Shown piece by piece: positions 52,002 to 61,313 of a DNA stretch of 64,000 nucleotides. The stretch is from Nitrospinaceae bacterium (lineage in GTDB: Bacteria > Nitrospinota > Nitrospinia > Nitrospinales > VA-1). Positions within the stretch are counted from its first letter, which is position 1. Every line of letters begins with the position of its first letter. A program made the position numbers and the translations under genes. Below the pieces are notes generated by a model, which was not told the origin of the DNA, ran no database searches, and saw only the letters and a program-made list of their open reading frames with translations. The stretch is taken from assembly GCA_029261655.1 (NCBI GenBank), contig JAJDAY010000005.1, positions 1-64,000 on the forward strand, given 5' to 3'.

Positions 52002-52222
52002 TTAAAATGCCCCCGGTTTGCAATTGTTTGAATAACGCCGGTTAATCTCTATTTGGAGTTTTTCTAGAGAAGCTAAAGAATTACATCTTTGCGCCGTATC
52101 AGGATCGCTTTGAACCAATTCGTTAAAATCCTCCCTAAATTGAATTTATCTTCGTAAGAGGCCAGTTGAGAAATCAGTCTGGCCGCAAGATGACTGCGCA
52201 AAAAAGTTCCGTCCAAATTCAT
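52002..52222 (-). pseudogene. possible frameshifted small gene
   Basis: One frame reads 'MNLDGTFLRSHLAARLISQL' and 'ASYEDKFN'; the sequence then continues sensibly only after a one-base shift near 52130 as 'FREDFNELVQSDPDTAQRCN' and 'LEKLQIEINRRYSNNCKPGA', ending at a TAA. Neither half alone looks like a complete protein. Function unknown. Evidence is codon sense only. Confidence 0.25.
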
Positions 52223-52239
52223 GAGAGTATTCTTCTTCT

Positions 52240-52401
52240 TTAGTTTGTATGGCGGTTTTCGTTCTTTTCTGGTTTGGAAAGGATATCTGCTAAGATAAAT
52301 CCTCCAACACCAAAAACTGATATAGCGTAAATCCAAATCCAAAAATCACCCCATGTTTTTTTATTTGGTAAATCTATTCGGAGTAATTCAAGAGTCAGCA
52401 A
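52240..52401 (-). CDS. tiny membrane protein ORF
   Basis: A 53-residue frame 'MLTLELLRIDLPNKKTWGDF', a hydrophobic helix 'WIWIYAISVFGVGGFILADI' and a charged end. Start would be TTG with no clear ribosome binding site. The sharp hydrophobic-to-basic layout suggests a real single-pass protein, possibly another immunity-type gene or a remnant. Unrecognised. Confidence 0.35.
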   Translation of the reverse strand: MLTLELLRIDLPNKKTWGDFWIWIYAISVFGVGGFILADILSKPEKNENRHTN

Positions 52402-52538
52402 AGACGCCGGTCATTCGTGGTCGGGTTTATTATTTTTCGCTATTACCAAAAGAGGGGTAGAAGCTCTGAATGAACTGGAAGTGATTGTGGCAACCAAGGG
52501 GGAGGGTAATTGAGGGTCCGGGACATTACCCCGCCTTC

Positions 52539-52700
52539 TCACAGGAGAGAAAATGAGATAATGAAGAATGCTATTACCCCCATAACTGAGATAAGTAATA
52601 ACCAATCGGTAAATGAACGTATCTCAGCTTCAAAATTCTGCCTCTCTTTGACCTTTTTGTCGTATCGAAATCCGTGGTGGGTGAAATATTGTGTAGTCAT
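52539..52700 (-). CDS. tiny membrane protein ORF with good ribosome binding site
   Basis: A 53-residue frame: a charged N-terminus 'MTTQYFTHHGFRYDKKVKER' followed by 'SFTDWLLLISVMGVIAFFII' as one C-terminal transmembrane helix. GAGG lies about 7 bases before the ATG. It is on the opposite strand to the toxin genes, at the right end of the island. Unrecognised; could be an immunity protein, a toxic small peptide, or a fragment. Confidence 0.42.
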   Translation of the reverse strand: MTTQYFTHHGFRYDKKVKERQNFEAEIRSFTDWLLLISVMGVIAFFIISFSLL

Positions 52701-52928
52701 GATAACCTCGTTGAACTGCTCAGGTTAATCACCTTTTACCTTACCCAGACAATATAGGTTGTCAGTTTCAAAACCGCAATGCCTCCTATCGACAATCCTA
52801 GGGGAAACCCTGCAAAAGTGGGACTATACTGGGACAGAGAGAATATTTAAAAAAATATTTCAGCTTTGATACCTATATAAATTATTGTAAATAAACAACT
52901 AATATAGTTTTTGTGGCCAAAATGTGCC

Positions 52929-52959
52929 TTGAGTGAGATTCAATAGCCTGCGCCTTTCT
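52929..52959 (+). repeat. attR-like direct repeat (31 bp)
   Basis: Exact copy of 40831-40861, i.e. the last 18 bases of the CpoB-like gene plus 13 bases. Here it is not attached to any gene body, so it is the copy created on the far side of the inserted DNA. Confidence 0.85.
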
Positions 52960-53080
52960 AAGAATAAAATGTTTTTTTGATGGGACAATTCCCAAGCCAC
53001 CTCTGAAAAACATTTTTTATTGCCACTGTTTTTTTTTGACTGACCGCGCGCGTCCTCACTCCCTCAATAAAGCATCTGAT

Positions 53081-53139
53081 GCAGAATTCAACTTTGTAAT
53101 TCCGGTCACAATGGATTGTGATGTCTTCCATTAGTGAAT
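53081..53139 (+). repeat. regulator promoter repeat, copy 2 (outside the island)
   Basis: Diverged copy of 44068-44125. Its palindrome is more regular: TCACAATGGATTGTGA at 53107-53122. No HTH gene follows this copy. Confidence 0.55.
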
Positions 53140-53352
53140 AAGATCGATGATGATATCCTTCCCCCAATAGGAATTCGTCTAAGGATAATTATTATGAAAA
53201 ATAAAATTATTGGGGATTGGCTCTCAGAAGAAACAGTTAGGATTAATAGGGAAATCTCAGGACAAATGTATTTTACCAGGCCAACAAAGCTCCTGGAGTT
53301 AAAACGAACCCGAAAGCAAACCACCAAAAAAAGTGGGTTAAAAGTAAAGCAA

Positions 53353-53502
53353 ATGATGATGTTTGCAATGGTGTTGGCATTCGTCGCGCCGCTGGCATTG
53401 GGCGGTTGTTCAAGCACACAGAATTCAAAATCCTCATCTTATGAAAAATCAAAATCGGGTTCCGAAAAAGGGCGTGCAAGTTCCACGGGTGGGTATTATT
53501 AG
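53353..53502 (+). CDS. possible very small lipoprotein
   Basis: A 49-residue frame 'MMMFAMVLAFVAPLALGGCS' with a lipobox, followed by a Ser/Lys-rich tail ('KSSSYEKSKSGSEKGRASST'). The start is uncertain: three ATG codons in a row with no ribosome binding site, while a longer frame from an ATG at 53194 (AAGG ahead) reads through basic sequence first. Small Ser/Lys lipoproteins of this type are common near envelope loci, but the gene could be a truncated chimera. Confidence 0.4.
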   Translation: MMMFAMVLAFVAPLALGGCSSTQNSKSSSYEKSKSGSEKGRASSTGGYY

Positions 53503-53786
53503 CCCAGGCTGTGACTCTATTTTAAAAATGCTAATCCATTCCAGGGTGATTCAGCTCGTAGTATTGAGCAAAAGGGTGTTAATAAAATGAGGAAGGGTGG
53601 TGCTAAAAGAGGGCCAGGTATTACATCCACTCATCAAGGAAGTGGAATCTCGGTTGTAGATTAGCTCCCACCCTGGGGTTCCTGACGCGATAACCAGGGA
53701 AAAAACAAGGTGATTCGGCTATAACATATTGATAGCTAAAGGTTTGATTCGAATTTTACGATGAGTAAGGTGAGAAGAATGGTGAA

Positions 53787-53829
53787 GGGGGGTGTTTGAT
53801 GCAGGATGCGTCAGCACCCCTCTTTTTTT
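53787..53829 (+). terminator. Rho-independent terminator
   Basis: GGGGTG pairs with CACCCC and an inner GATGC/GCGTC stem closes a 5-base loop; TCTTTTTTT follows. It would end transcripts from the small ORFs on its left. Confidence 0.75.
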
Positions 53830-53929
53830 GTTGTAAATAGCATGAGAAAATGATTCCCGTCGCAAAATCATTCCTTTTGGTGAGATCTTTGCCTTAGAAC
53901 ATCGAGGTCGCCCTGGGATCATCGTGGAA

Positions 53930-54012
53930 CGAGTGGGTTTGGCGGAAACCACTCGCTGGAGAGGGCCTTTGGGGGAGGTTTTTACCCTGTATTGCGATAA
54001 GTGGTTTCCGCC
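53930..54012 (+). other. RNA element with mutually exclusive stems
   Basis: Three segments: CGAGTGGGTTT (53930-53940), GGCGGAAACCACTCG (53941-53955) and AGTGGTTTCCGCC (54000-54012). The middle one can pair with the first (10 bp, one bulge) or perfectly with the last (13 bp). This is a switch-like or relic-transposon structure; no gene with a clear link follows within 600 bases. Confidence 0.45.
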
Positions 54013-54639
54013 TGAATTTAAATCCCGCCAGGGGCTTTTATTTCTGCCCTCTCGCGGTGGGATGGTTCTTTCATTTTTTCGCATCCTTCGTTTCACAGGA
54101 TGCCATTATTTTGTTAACGTTCGGTTAAGGGATAGTCAGGGTTTTCTCACAATTGACGCGATATTTTATGACAGGAGCGGGCAGGGTTTGAGGTCAGGTG
54201 AATGATCCTCAATGCTTGGGATATGCGAATTTGGACCTTGTAAAAATGAGATGCTCAGTACTTTTTCTGTCCTGAGCTTGTTTAAAGATTTTCTGTGTGA
54301 CGGTGACATAGCCGCAAAGTATCCTTTCAACAACCTCACAATGCCAAAATTTCTTCCATAGACCGGGAATGATTTCCGCCTTCACTTTATCCACTTTCCC
54401 GGAAACCGCTAAAACCTGAATGTTATGAATGACTCTTCCCAGGAACTTGTGATTCTATTTATTGTTACTTACATTAGTTGACTTTTATCAGAAAATTCCT
54501 ACAATGAGTCGTTCCCATCAGACAGAATAATATTGAATGGATTCTTTTTTGCGCAGGAGCTATTCAGAATAATAAAAATTCTGCTCAAATGACGGGAGAA
54601 GTACAAATTTTTTTCACCTATACCTTGAGGAGGTGCCGT

Positions 54640-55365
54640 GTGATTAAAAAGTACAGTGTATTTCTGGTTTTGTTTACGTTTATATTTGGTATCGGAAGTG
54701 TATCGTCATGGGCAAGTGAGGATGAAGCGACCGCCAAGGAATTAACAATTTTGCTCAAAGCATCGCGTGCGGTTCTGGTTCAAAACAAGCCGCTCATCAA
54801 AAACCCTACGGGAGCCGGAATTGGCGTTGATCAGTTCATGGAATTCACAATGGCCAACTATGAAAAAATGGTCGGAAGCAAATTTAGTATGGCAGATGGC
54901 GCTAAAGGTCAGGCCCAAAAAATACTGATCGATGCCATTAAGGGAGTGGTGGGGGATGTTGTTAGCGGTAAAGATACCAAACTTGATCCGAACGGGCGTT
55001 TTCTTCCGGCGATCTTCGCAAGAAAAGCCGCCAGCCGGTTTGGTGAAGAGTCCGGCGGGAAAATGTATTTAAAGCTGACCACTCAGGATAAATATCTGGT
55101 CAACGCATCCAACAAGGCGGACGCGTGGGAAAAGGGTGTTATTGACGGCAAGTTCCTCAATGCGGATTGGAAAAAAGGATCCACGCATTCGGAAATGGCG
55201 ACTCATGATGGTAAGAAGGCCTTCCGCCTGATATTGCCGGAATACTATAAGGCAGGCTGTATGGGCTGTCACGGCGGTGCAAAAGGCGCTGGCATTCATG
55301 CCGGAAAAACGGCAGGGAAAGTGGGCGAATTGGGCGGCGCGATCAGCGTGGCGATTTATAAATAA
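54640..55365 (+). CDS. exported c-type heme protein with DUF3365 (Tll0287-like) domain
   Basis: About 241 residues: signal peptide 'MIKKYSVFLVLFTFIFGIGS' cleaved after 'SSWA', then a helical domain of the DUF3365/Tll0287-like type and one heme c attachment site CMGCH near residue 205 ('YYKAGCMGCHGGAKG'). GTG start with AGGAGG six bases ahead. Family members are heme-based sensors or electron carriers in the periplasm. Not part of an operon; a terminator follows at once. Role in redox sensing or respiration is inference. Confidence 0.83.
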   Translation: MIKKYSVFLVLFTFIFGIGSVSSWASEDEATAKELTILLKASRAVLVQNKPLIKNPTGAGIGVDQFMEFTMANYEKMVGSKFSMADGAKGQAQKILIDAIKGVVGDVVSGKDTKLDPNGRFLPAIFARKAASRFGEESGGKMYLKLTTQDKYLVNASNKADAWEKGVIDGKFLNADWKKGSTHSEMATHDGKKAFRLILPEYYKAGCMGCHGGAKGAGIHAGKTAGKVGELGGAISVAIYK

Positions 55366-55390
55366 GCTCGATCACAGATTAAAAATTCTG

Positions 55391-55420
55391 AAGCCGGGTC
55401 CTTCGGGGCCTGGCTTTTTA
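55391..55420 (+). terminator. Rho-independent terminator after the heme protein
   Basis: AAGCCGGGTCC / GGGCCTGGCTT with a TTCG loop and TTTTTA tail. Confidence 0.88.
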
Positions 55421-55444
55421 ATTTCCGGGTTGGCCGGAAAATCG

Positions 55445-55469
55445 AACTGTCCGGGAATACCGAAAGGTT
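55445..55469. repeat. hairpin repeat, copy 2
   Basis: AACTGTCCGGGAATACCGAA, related to 43477-43501 but with a weaker right arm (GAAAGGTT). A second small palindrome, TTTCCGG/CCGGAAA, lies just before it at 55422-55440. Confidence 0.4.
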
Positions 55470-55590
55470 GGGCATAGTATTGATTCCCCTCTGAAAAACG
55501 ATTACAATCCTCTTTTTTGCCTCACGATAAATACTCTGGAAAATTCTTAATCCCGTAAAGGTGGCCGATCGATTGCCAGTTGTTTCATAA

Positions 55591-56754
55591 ATGAAGATTG
55601 CGATCATTCATGATTGGTTGACAGGAATGCGGGGCGGAGAGAAATGCCTCGAAGTTTTCTGTCACCTTTATCCTGAAGCGGATTTGTTCACCCTCCTGCA
55701 TATTCCAGGCAGTGTTTCTCCTGTTATTGAAAACCGGAAAATTCACACTTCGTTTTTACAGTCCCTTCCCCTTATCGAAAAAAAATACCGCCATTTTCTG
55801 CCGCTGATGCCCTGGGCAATAACAAGGTTTGATTTGACGGGGTACGATCTGGTTTTAAGTAGCAGTCATTGCGTTGCCAAGGGCGTCATCCCGGAAAAAG
55901 ACGCTTTGCATATCGCCTATTGTTACACCCCCATGCGGTATATATGGGATCAGTACGAACAGTATTTCAACCGCGCGGATAGCGGAATTATAACCTCAAC
56001 GGCCATGAGCCTCATCGCGCCTTTTCTCAGGCGTTGGGATGTGCGTTCCAGCAAGAGGGTGGATGAGTTTATCGCCATTTCCCGCCATGTGCAAAAACGG
56101 ATCAAAAAATATTACCAGAGAGAATCCGCCCTGATCTATCCTCCTGTGGACAGCGGTTTTTATTCGCCGACAGCAGAAAAGGGAGAAAATTTCTTCTTAA
56201 TCGTATCTGCCTTCGCTCCCTACAAACGGTTGGATTTAGCGGTTGAAGCTTTTACTGAATTAGGCTATCCTCTTGTCATTATTGGCGAAGGGCAAAGTGC
56301 CGGGTATTTACGGAGCATTGCCGGTCCCAATATTCAGTTCAAAGGCTGGCTTTCCAACGAGGAAATTAGATCCCATTACGCACGTTGTCGGGGGTTTGTG
56401 TTTTGCGGGGAGGAAGATTTCGGCATCACTCCACTTGAGGCTCAGTGCATGGGAAAGCCCGTTATAGGTTTCGCAAAAGGCGGCTTGCTGGAAACTGTGA
56501 TTCCTGAACGCCAAACCTGGACAGCGGAAACGGGAATCAGTGAAGAAAAAACAGGTCAACCGACCGGGGTATTTTTTCATCAACAAACGTCGGCTGCACT
56601 TATTTCCGCTATCAGGCATTTTGAAAAAGTAGAGGGTTTGTTTGATGCTGAAACGATAAGAACCCATGCGCTTCAGTTTGAATTGAATATTTTTTCCGAC
56701 CACATACGGGAATTTATTGAAGACCGGTATCGACTAAGAAAACATCAATGCTGA
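55591..56754 (+). CDS. glycosyltransferase family 4 protein
   Basis: A 387-residue GT-B glycosyltransferase. The N-terminus 'MKIAIIHDWLTGMRGGEKCL' and the donor-binding half with 'FFLIVSAFAPYKRLDLAVEA', 'VIIGEGQSAGYLRSIAGPN' and the E-x7-E motif 'EEDFGITPLEAQCMGKPVIG' are typical of GT4. It overlaps the following sugar-phosphate transferase gene by 7 bases, so it probably adds a sugar to the lipid-linked unit that enzyme starts. Sugar unknown. Confidence 0.9.
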   Translation: MKIAIIHDWLTGMRGGEKCLEVFCHLYPEADLFTLLHIPGSVSPVIENRKIHTSFLQSLPLIEKKYRHFLPLMPWAITRFDLTGYDLVLSSSHCVAKGVIPEKDALHIAYCYTPMRYIWDQYEQYFNRADSGIITSTAMSLIAPFLRRWDVRSSKRVDEFIAISRHVQKRIKKYYQRESALIYPPVDSGFYSPTAEKGENFFLIVSAFAPYKRLDLAVEAFTELGYPLVIIGEGQSAGYLRSIAGPNIQFKGWLSNEEIRSHYARCRGFVFCGEEDFGITPLEAQCMGKPVIGFAKGGLLETVIPERQTWTAETGISEEKTGQPTGVFFHQQTSAALISAIRHFEKVEGLFDAETIRTHALQFELNIFSDHIREFIEDRYRLRKHQC

Positions 56755-58151
56755 AGAAGCACGGCCAACTTTTCCTTTCCGCCCTTTTTATTTCTGACAG
56801 TCTAGCCATCTTTTCTTCCTGGTTGTTGGCCTACAGCATCCGCTTTCAACTCCAGTTTGTTCCAGTGACATTGGGGGTTCCTCCATTAGAGCGATACATC
56901 GAAGCCATTGTTCCGATCTGGATCGTTTTCTGGATAAATATGAAAATGTTCGGATTGTACCGGCCTCTGCGGGGCAAACCGGGTTCCAGTGAATTTTTTC
57001 TTATCCTTAAAGTCACCTCTTTTTCCGTTCTGATATTGGCCGCGGTCACGTTCTTTTTCAGGGAGTTCAGTTATTCGCGAATCGTGGCGGTTTATTTCTG
57101 GGGCATAGCCACTGTTTTGATAATGGTTTCCCACGGGTTGATGAGAAAAATTCTGGAAATGGTGCGCGGAAAAGGCTGGAATTTGCAGAAGGTATTGGTG
57201 GTCGGCGCGGGGGATCTTGGACAACTGGTTGTCGAGAAACTGCACCTGCATCCTGAAATCGGATTTCAAGTGGTTGGGTATTTGACCCGGCATCCTGAAA
57301 AAATTGGTAAGAGCTTTAAGGATTGTAAAGTTCTGGGAGAATATCAGGATGTTTCAAAGGTGATTCGGGAGTTTAATGTAGATCAATTGTTTGTCGCCCT
57401 CCCTCTGCAGGCCAACGACCGGTTGGAACAAATTCTGGATAACCTGGGGGAAGAGACCGTCGACATCAAAGTGGTCCCTGATCTTATGAATTACATGAAT
57501 ATTCAATCGGGGGTGGAAGAGTTGGATGGACTGCCCATCGTGAATCTCGCAGAGTCTCCGCTTTATGGCTGGAATGTTGTTGTCAAACGAACGTCGGATA
57601 TTATCTTGTCGAGTTTTGCTCTTTTGATTTCGGCGCCCCTCATGTTTCTGATCGCGCTCCTGATTAAAATGGAATCCCGTGGGGCCGTATTTTATCGGCA
57701 GGAGAGGGTGGGGCTGGACCGGCAGGTTTTTTCAATGCTCAAGTTTCGCTCGATGAAAGAAGAGGCGGAGAGCTCAACCGGGCCTGTTTGGGCTAAAGAA
57801 AATGATGAAAGAAGAACCAGGATCGGTGAAATTTTGAGAAAAACCAGTCTGGATGAACTGCCGCAATTATTCAATGTATTGAAAGGTGAGATGAGTCTGG
57901 TCGGCCCGCGTCCGGAAAGGTCGGTCTTTATTGAGGATTTCAAACAGTCGATTCCGCATTATATGTTGCGGTTAAAGATGAAAGCGGGTTTGACCGGGTG
58001 GGCACAAGTGAATGGCTGGCGGGGAAACACGTCGTTAGAGAAAAGAATTGAATGCGACTTGTTTTACATAAAAAACTGGTCGCTGTGGTTTGACCTCAAG
58101 ATCATATTGATGACTTTCTGGAGAGGTTTTGTAAATCGGCATGCCTACTGA
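56748..58151 (+). CDS. undecaprenyl-phosphate sugar-1-phosphate transferase (WcaJ/EpsE-like)
   Basis: A 467-residue polyprenyl-phosphate hexose-1-phosphate transferase. Four N-terminal membrane helices, a CoA-binding-like Rossmann domain ('VLVVGAGDLGQLVVEKLHLH'), another helix and the C-terminal catalytic domain: 'KRTSDIILSSFALLISAPLM', 'GAVFYRQERVGLDRQVFSML' with 'KFRSM', and 'LPQLFNVLKGEMSLVGPRPE'. It loads the first sugar phosphate, usually glucose or galactose, on the lipid carrier for exopolysaccharide or O-antigen assembly. Overlaps both neighbours in the operon. Confidence 0.92.
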   Translation: MLKKHGQLFLSALFISDSLAIFSSWLLAYSIRFQLQFVPVTLGVPPLERYIEAIVPIWIVFWINMKMFGLYRPLRGKPGSSEFFLILKVTSFSVLILAAVTFFFREFSYSRIVAVYFWGIATVLIMVSHGLMRKILEMVRGKGWNLQKVLVVGAGDLGQLVVEKLHLHPEIGFQVVGYLTRHPEKIGKSFKDCKVLGEYQDVSKVIREFNVDQLFVALPLQANDRLEQILDNLGEETVDIKVVPDLMNYMNIQSGVEELDGLPIVNLAESPLYGWNVVVKRTSDIILSSFALLISAPLMFLIALLIKMESRGAVFYRQERVGLDRQVFSMLKFRSMKEEAESSTGPVWAKENDERRTRIGEILRKTSLDELPQLFNVLKGEMSLVGPRPERSVFIEDFKQSIPHYMLRLKMKAGLTGWAQVNGWRGNTSLEKRIECDLFYIKNWSLWFDLKIILMTFWRGFVNRHAY

Positions 58152-58929
58152 CCCCAAAGTCATTGCTGTCATTCCGGCCCGATGGGCATCCACCAGGTTT
58201 CCCGGAAAGCCTCTGGCGATCATTCGCGGCAAACCCATGATACAGTGGGTGGTTGAGCAGGCGGGAAAGGCGCGTTCCGTGTCGGCAGTGATCGTCGCGA
58301 CGGATGACGACCGTATCGCGGAGGCTGTGCGGGGTTTTGGCGGGTCGGCGGTGATGACCTCCCTCGATCATTTATCGGGAACAGACCGGGTGGCGGAGGT
58401 GGTGGAATCCAGGGACTGTGAGATTGTCGTCAACGTGCAGGGAGATGAACCTTTAATACCTCCCGAAAATATCGACCTGATCGTCGCTCCTTTGGCAAAC
58501 GATGAGACTGTTCAGGTTTCCACCTTGATGAAGAAGATTGATTCGGTGGAGGCTCTGGTCGATCCGAATATCTGCAAGGTTGTGGTGGACCATCGTGGCA
58601 ACGCGCTTTATTTTTCCAGGGCGCCGGTTCCGTTTGACCGCGATGGCTGGACGCGCGATCTAAAAGATGGAGAGGGTGTGTGGCCAAGGGACATGAAAGT
58701 GAAGGCCTATAAGCATATCGGTTTGTATGCCTACCGGAAATCCTTTCTGTCGGGTTTTCCACACTTGATGCCATCTAAGTTGGAAAGTATTGAGAAGCTG
58801 GAGCAATTGCGTATTTTGGAAAACGGGTTTTCGATCCGGGTGGTGGAAACAGAAATGGATTCCATTGGTGTGGACCGCGTCGAGGATCTGACGGCGGTGG
58901 AAAAGTTTTTAGGAAAAACAATGTCTTGA
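58141..58929 (+). CDS. kdsB: 3-deoxy-manno-octulosonate cytidylyltransferase
   Basis: A 262-residue CMP-Kdo synthetase, which activates Kdo for LPS inner core assembly. The N-terminal 'VIPARWASTRFPGKPL' is the cytidylyltransferase signature, followed by 'VATDDDRIAEAVRGFGG', 'VVNVQGDEPLIPPENI' and 'KHIGLYAYRKSFL'. It overlaps the upstream transferase by 11 bases and precedes pyrG, whose CTP product is its substrate; a kdsB-pyrG pairing is a common arrangement. Confidence 0.95.
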   Translation: MPTDPKVIAVIPARWASTRFPGKPLAIIRGKPMIQWVVEQAGKARSVSAVIVATDDDRIAEAVRGFGGSAVMTSLDHLSGTDRVAEVVESRDCEIVVNVQGDEPLIPPENIDLIVAPLANDETVQVSTLMKKIDSVEALVDPNICKVVVDHRGNALYFSRAPVPFDRDGWTRDLKDGEGVWPRDMKVKAYKHIGLYAYRKSFLSGFPHLMPSKLESIEKLEQLRILENGFSIRVVETEMDSIGVDRVEDLTAVEKFLGKTMS

Positions 58930-58979
58930 TAATTCCGCCTGAAGGTGGGAGAAAAATATTTTATAAAATAATTTTATAG

Positions 58980-60632
<1,653 letters not shown>

Positions 60633-60641
60633 AAAGTCGTT

Positions 60642-61088
60642 TCAGGCCATTCCCCGGATCAGGTCCAGCTTGCCGATGACCCCGACCAGTTTATCGCCAT
60701 CCATGACAGGCAGGGTGTGAACGTCCTTCTCCGCCATGATCGTGGCGATCTCGTTGATTTCGGTGTCGACGTTGACGGTGATGGGGTCGGGAGTGTAAAT
60801 ATCGGACACTTTATTTCCAGTGAGTTTTTTAACGTCCGATTCAAACTTTTTTTCACTATCAAGAAAAAGGACGGCGTCGAACAGGGTGATGACTGTGGGA
60901 ATGTGCAGGTTTTTATTTTGTTCGATCAAATTGCCCTGAGTCACGATCCCGATCACCTTTTTATCGTCATTTAAAACGGGAATGCCGTTTATATTGTATT
61001 CGATGAACAGGTCCGACAATTCACTGATGGGAGTGTTTTCTTCTACGGTGATGACGGTTTTACACATGATGTCTTTGGCAGTCTGCAT
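60642..61088 (-). CDS. tandem CBS-domain protein
   Basis: A 148-residue protein made of two CBS domains: 'AKDIMCKTVITVEENTPISE', 'IPVLNDDKKVIGIVTQGNLI' and 'ISDIYTPDPITVNV'-like second repeat ending 'TLPVMDGDKLVGVIGKLDLI'. Such pairs bind adenine nucleotides and regulate partner proteins. GGAGTGAG lies ahead of the ATG. It converges on pyrG with only 9 bases between stops, where a CCTGAAA/TTTCAGG hairpin overlaps the region. Confidence 0.9.
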   Translation of the reverse strand: MQTAKDIMCKTVITVEENTPISELSDLFIEYNINGIPVLNDDKKVIGIVTQGNLIEQNKNLHIPTVITLFDAVLFLDSEKKFESDVKKLTGNKVSDIYTPDPITVNVDTEINEIATIMAEKDVHTLPVMDGDKLVGVIGKLDLIRGMA

Positions 61089-61313
61089 ACCTCACTCCTT
61101 GTTGTATCTAATGCTTTTAGGTCGATTCCCCATTCCTACTTCCGATTCGCTCGATTATAGCTCACTTTATGGGCGGTTCGGGGTTTCATTCAAAAAACTT
61201 TTCTTTTTTATGAAATAATTATAGTATTTGTTCGGACCGGGAAGCCCAGTTAGTTTTTTTGGGAAAGCTCTATCCCGGCTTCATTGAAATTCACTTTTCC
61301 TCCTCTGGGTTTT

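Larger units (their letters stand above)
40831..52959. mobile_element. integrated genomic island with RHS polymorphic-toxin cargo
   Basis: A 12.1-kb segment bounded by exact 31-bp direct repeats, the left one being the 3' end of a chromosomal gene, as expected for site-specific recombination by a tyrosine integrase. Just inside the left border is the N-terminal remnant of such an integrase. Both ends also share a motif: TGGGACTATATTGGGA near 40980 and TGGGACTATACTGGGA near 52819, each preceded by ACAATCCTA. Cargo genes are secreted or envelope proteins, a regulator and an RHS toxin locus; composition is more AT-rich and gene density lower than outside. No complete integrase remains, so it is probably immobile on its own. 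Confidence 0.75.
52701..53352. other. gene-poor stretch spanning the island's right border
   Basis: Contains the TGGGACTATACTGGGA motif, the attR copy and the second copy of the regulator promoter repeat. The open frame starting at 53134 or 53194 runs into the lipoprotein below but its first 70 residues look like unrelated basic sequence. No other gene. Confidence 0.45.
53503..54639. other. 1.1-kb stretch without a supported gene
   Basis: Apart from the terminator and the hairpin element listed separately, I see only short doubtful frames: a 25-codon ORF at 53587-53664 ('MRKGGAKRGPGITSTHQGSG'), a frame at 53924-54205 on the plus strand and one at 54209-54394 on the minus strand. None has a start signal or family resemblance. 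It may be decayed mobile DNA on the right flank of the island. Confidence 0.45.

Noticed and set aside
52411-52605. 64-codon minus-strand frame at the right end of the island
   Set aside because: It overlaps the better 53-residue frame with a ribosome binding site; a competing plus-strand frame here ('FFAITKRGVEALNELEV') also reads plausibly but lacks a start.
53924-54205. 93-codon plus-strand frame
   Set aside because: Its sequence is created by the alternative-hairpin element and has no ribosome binding site or family resemblance.
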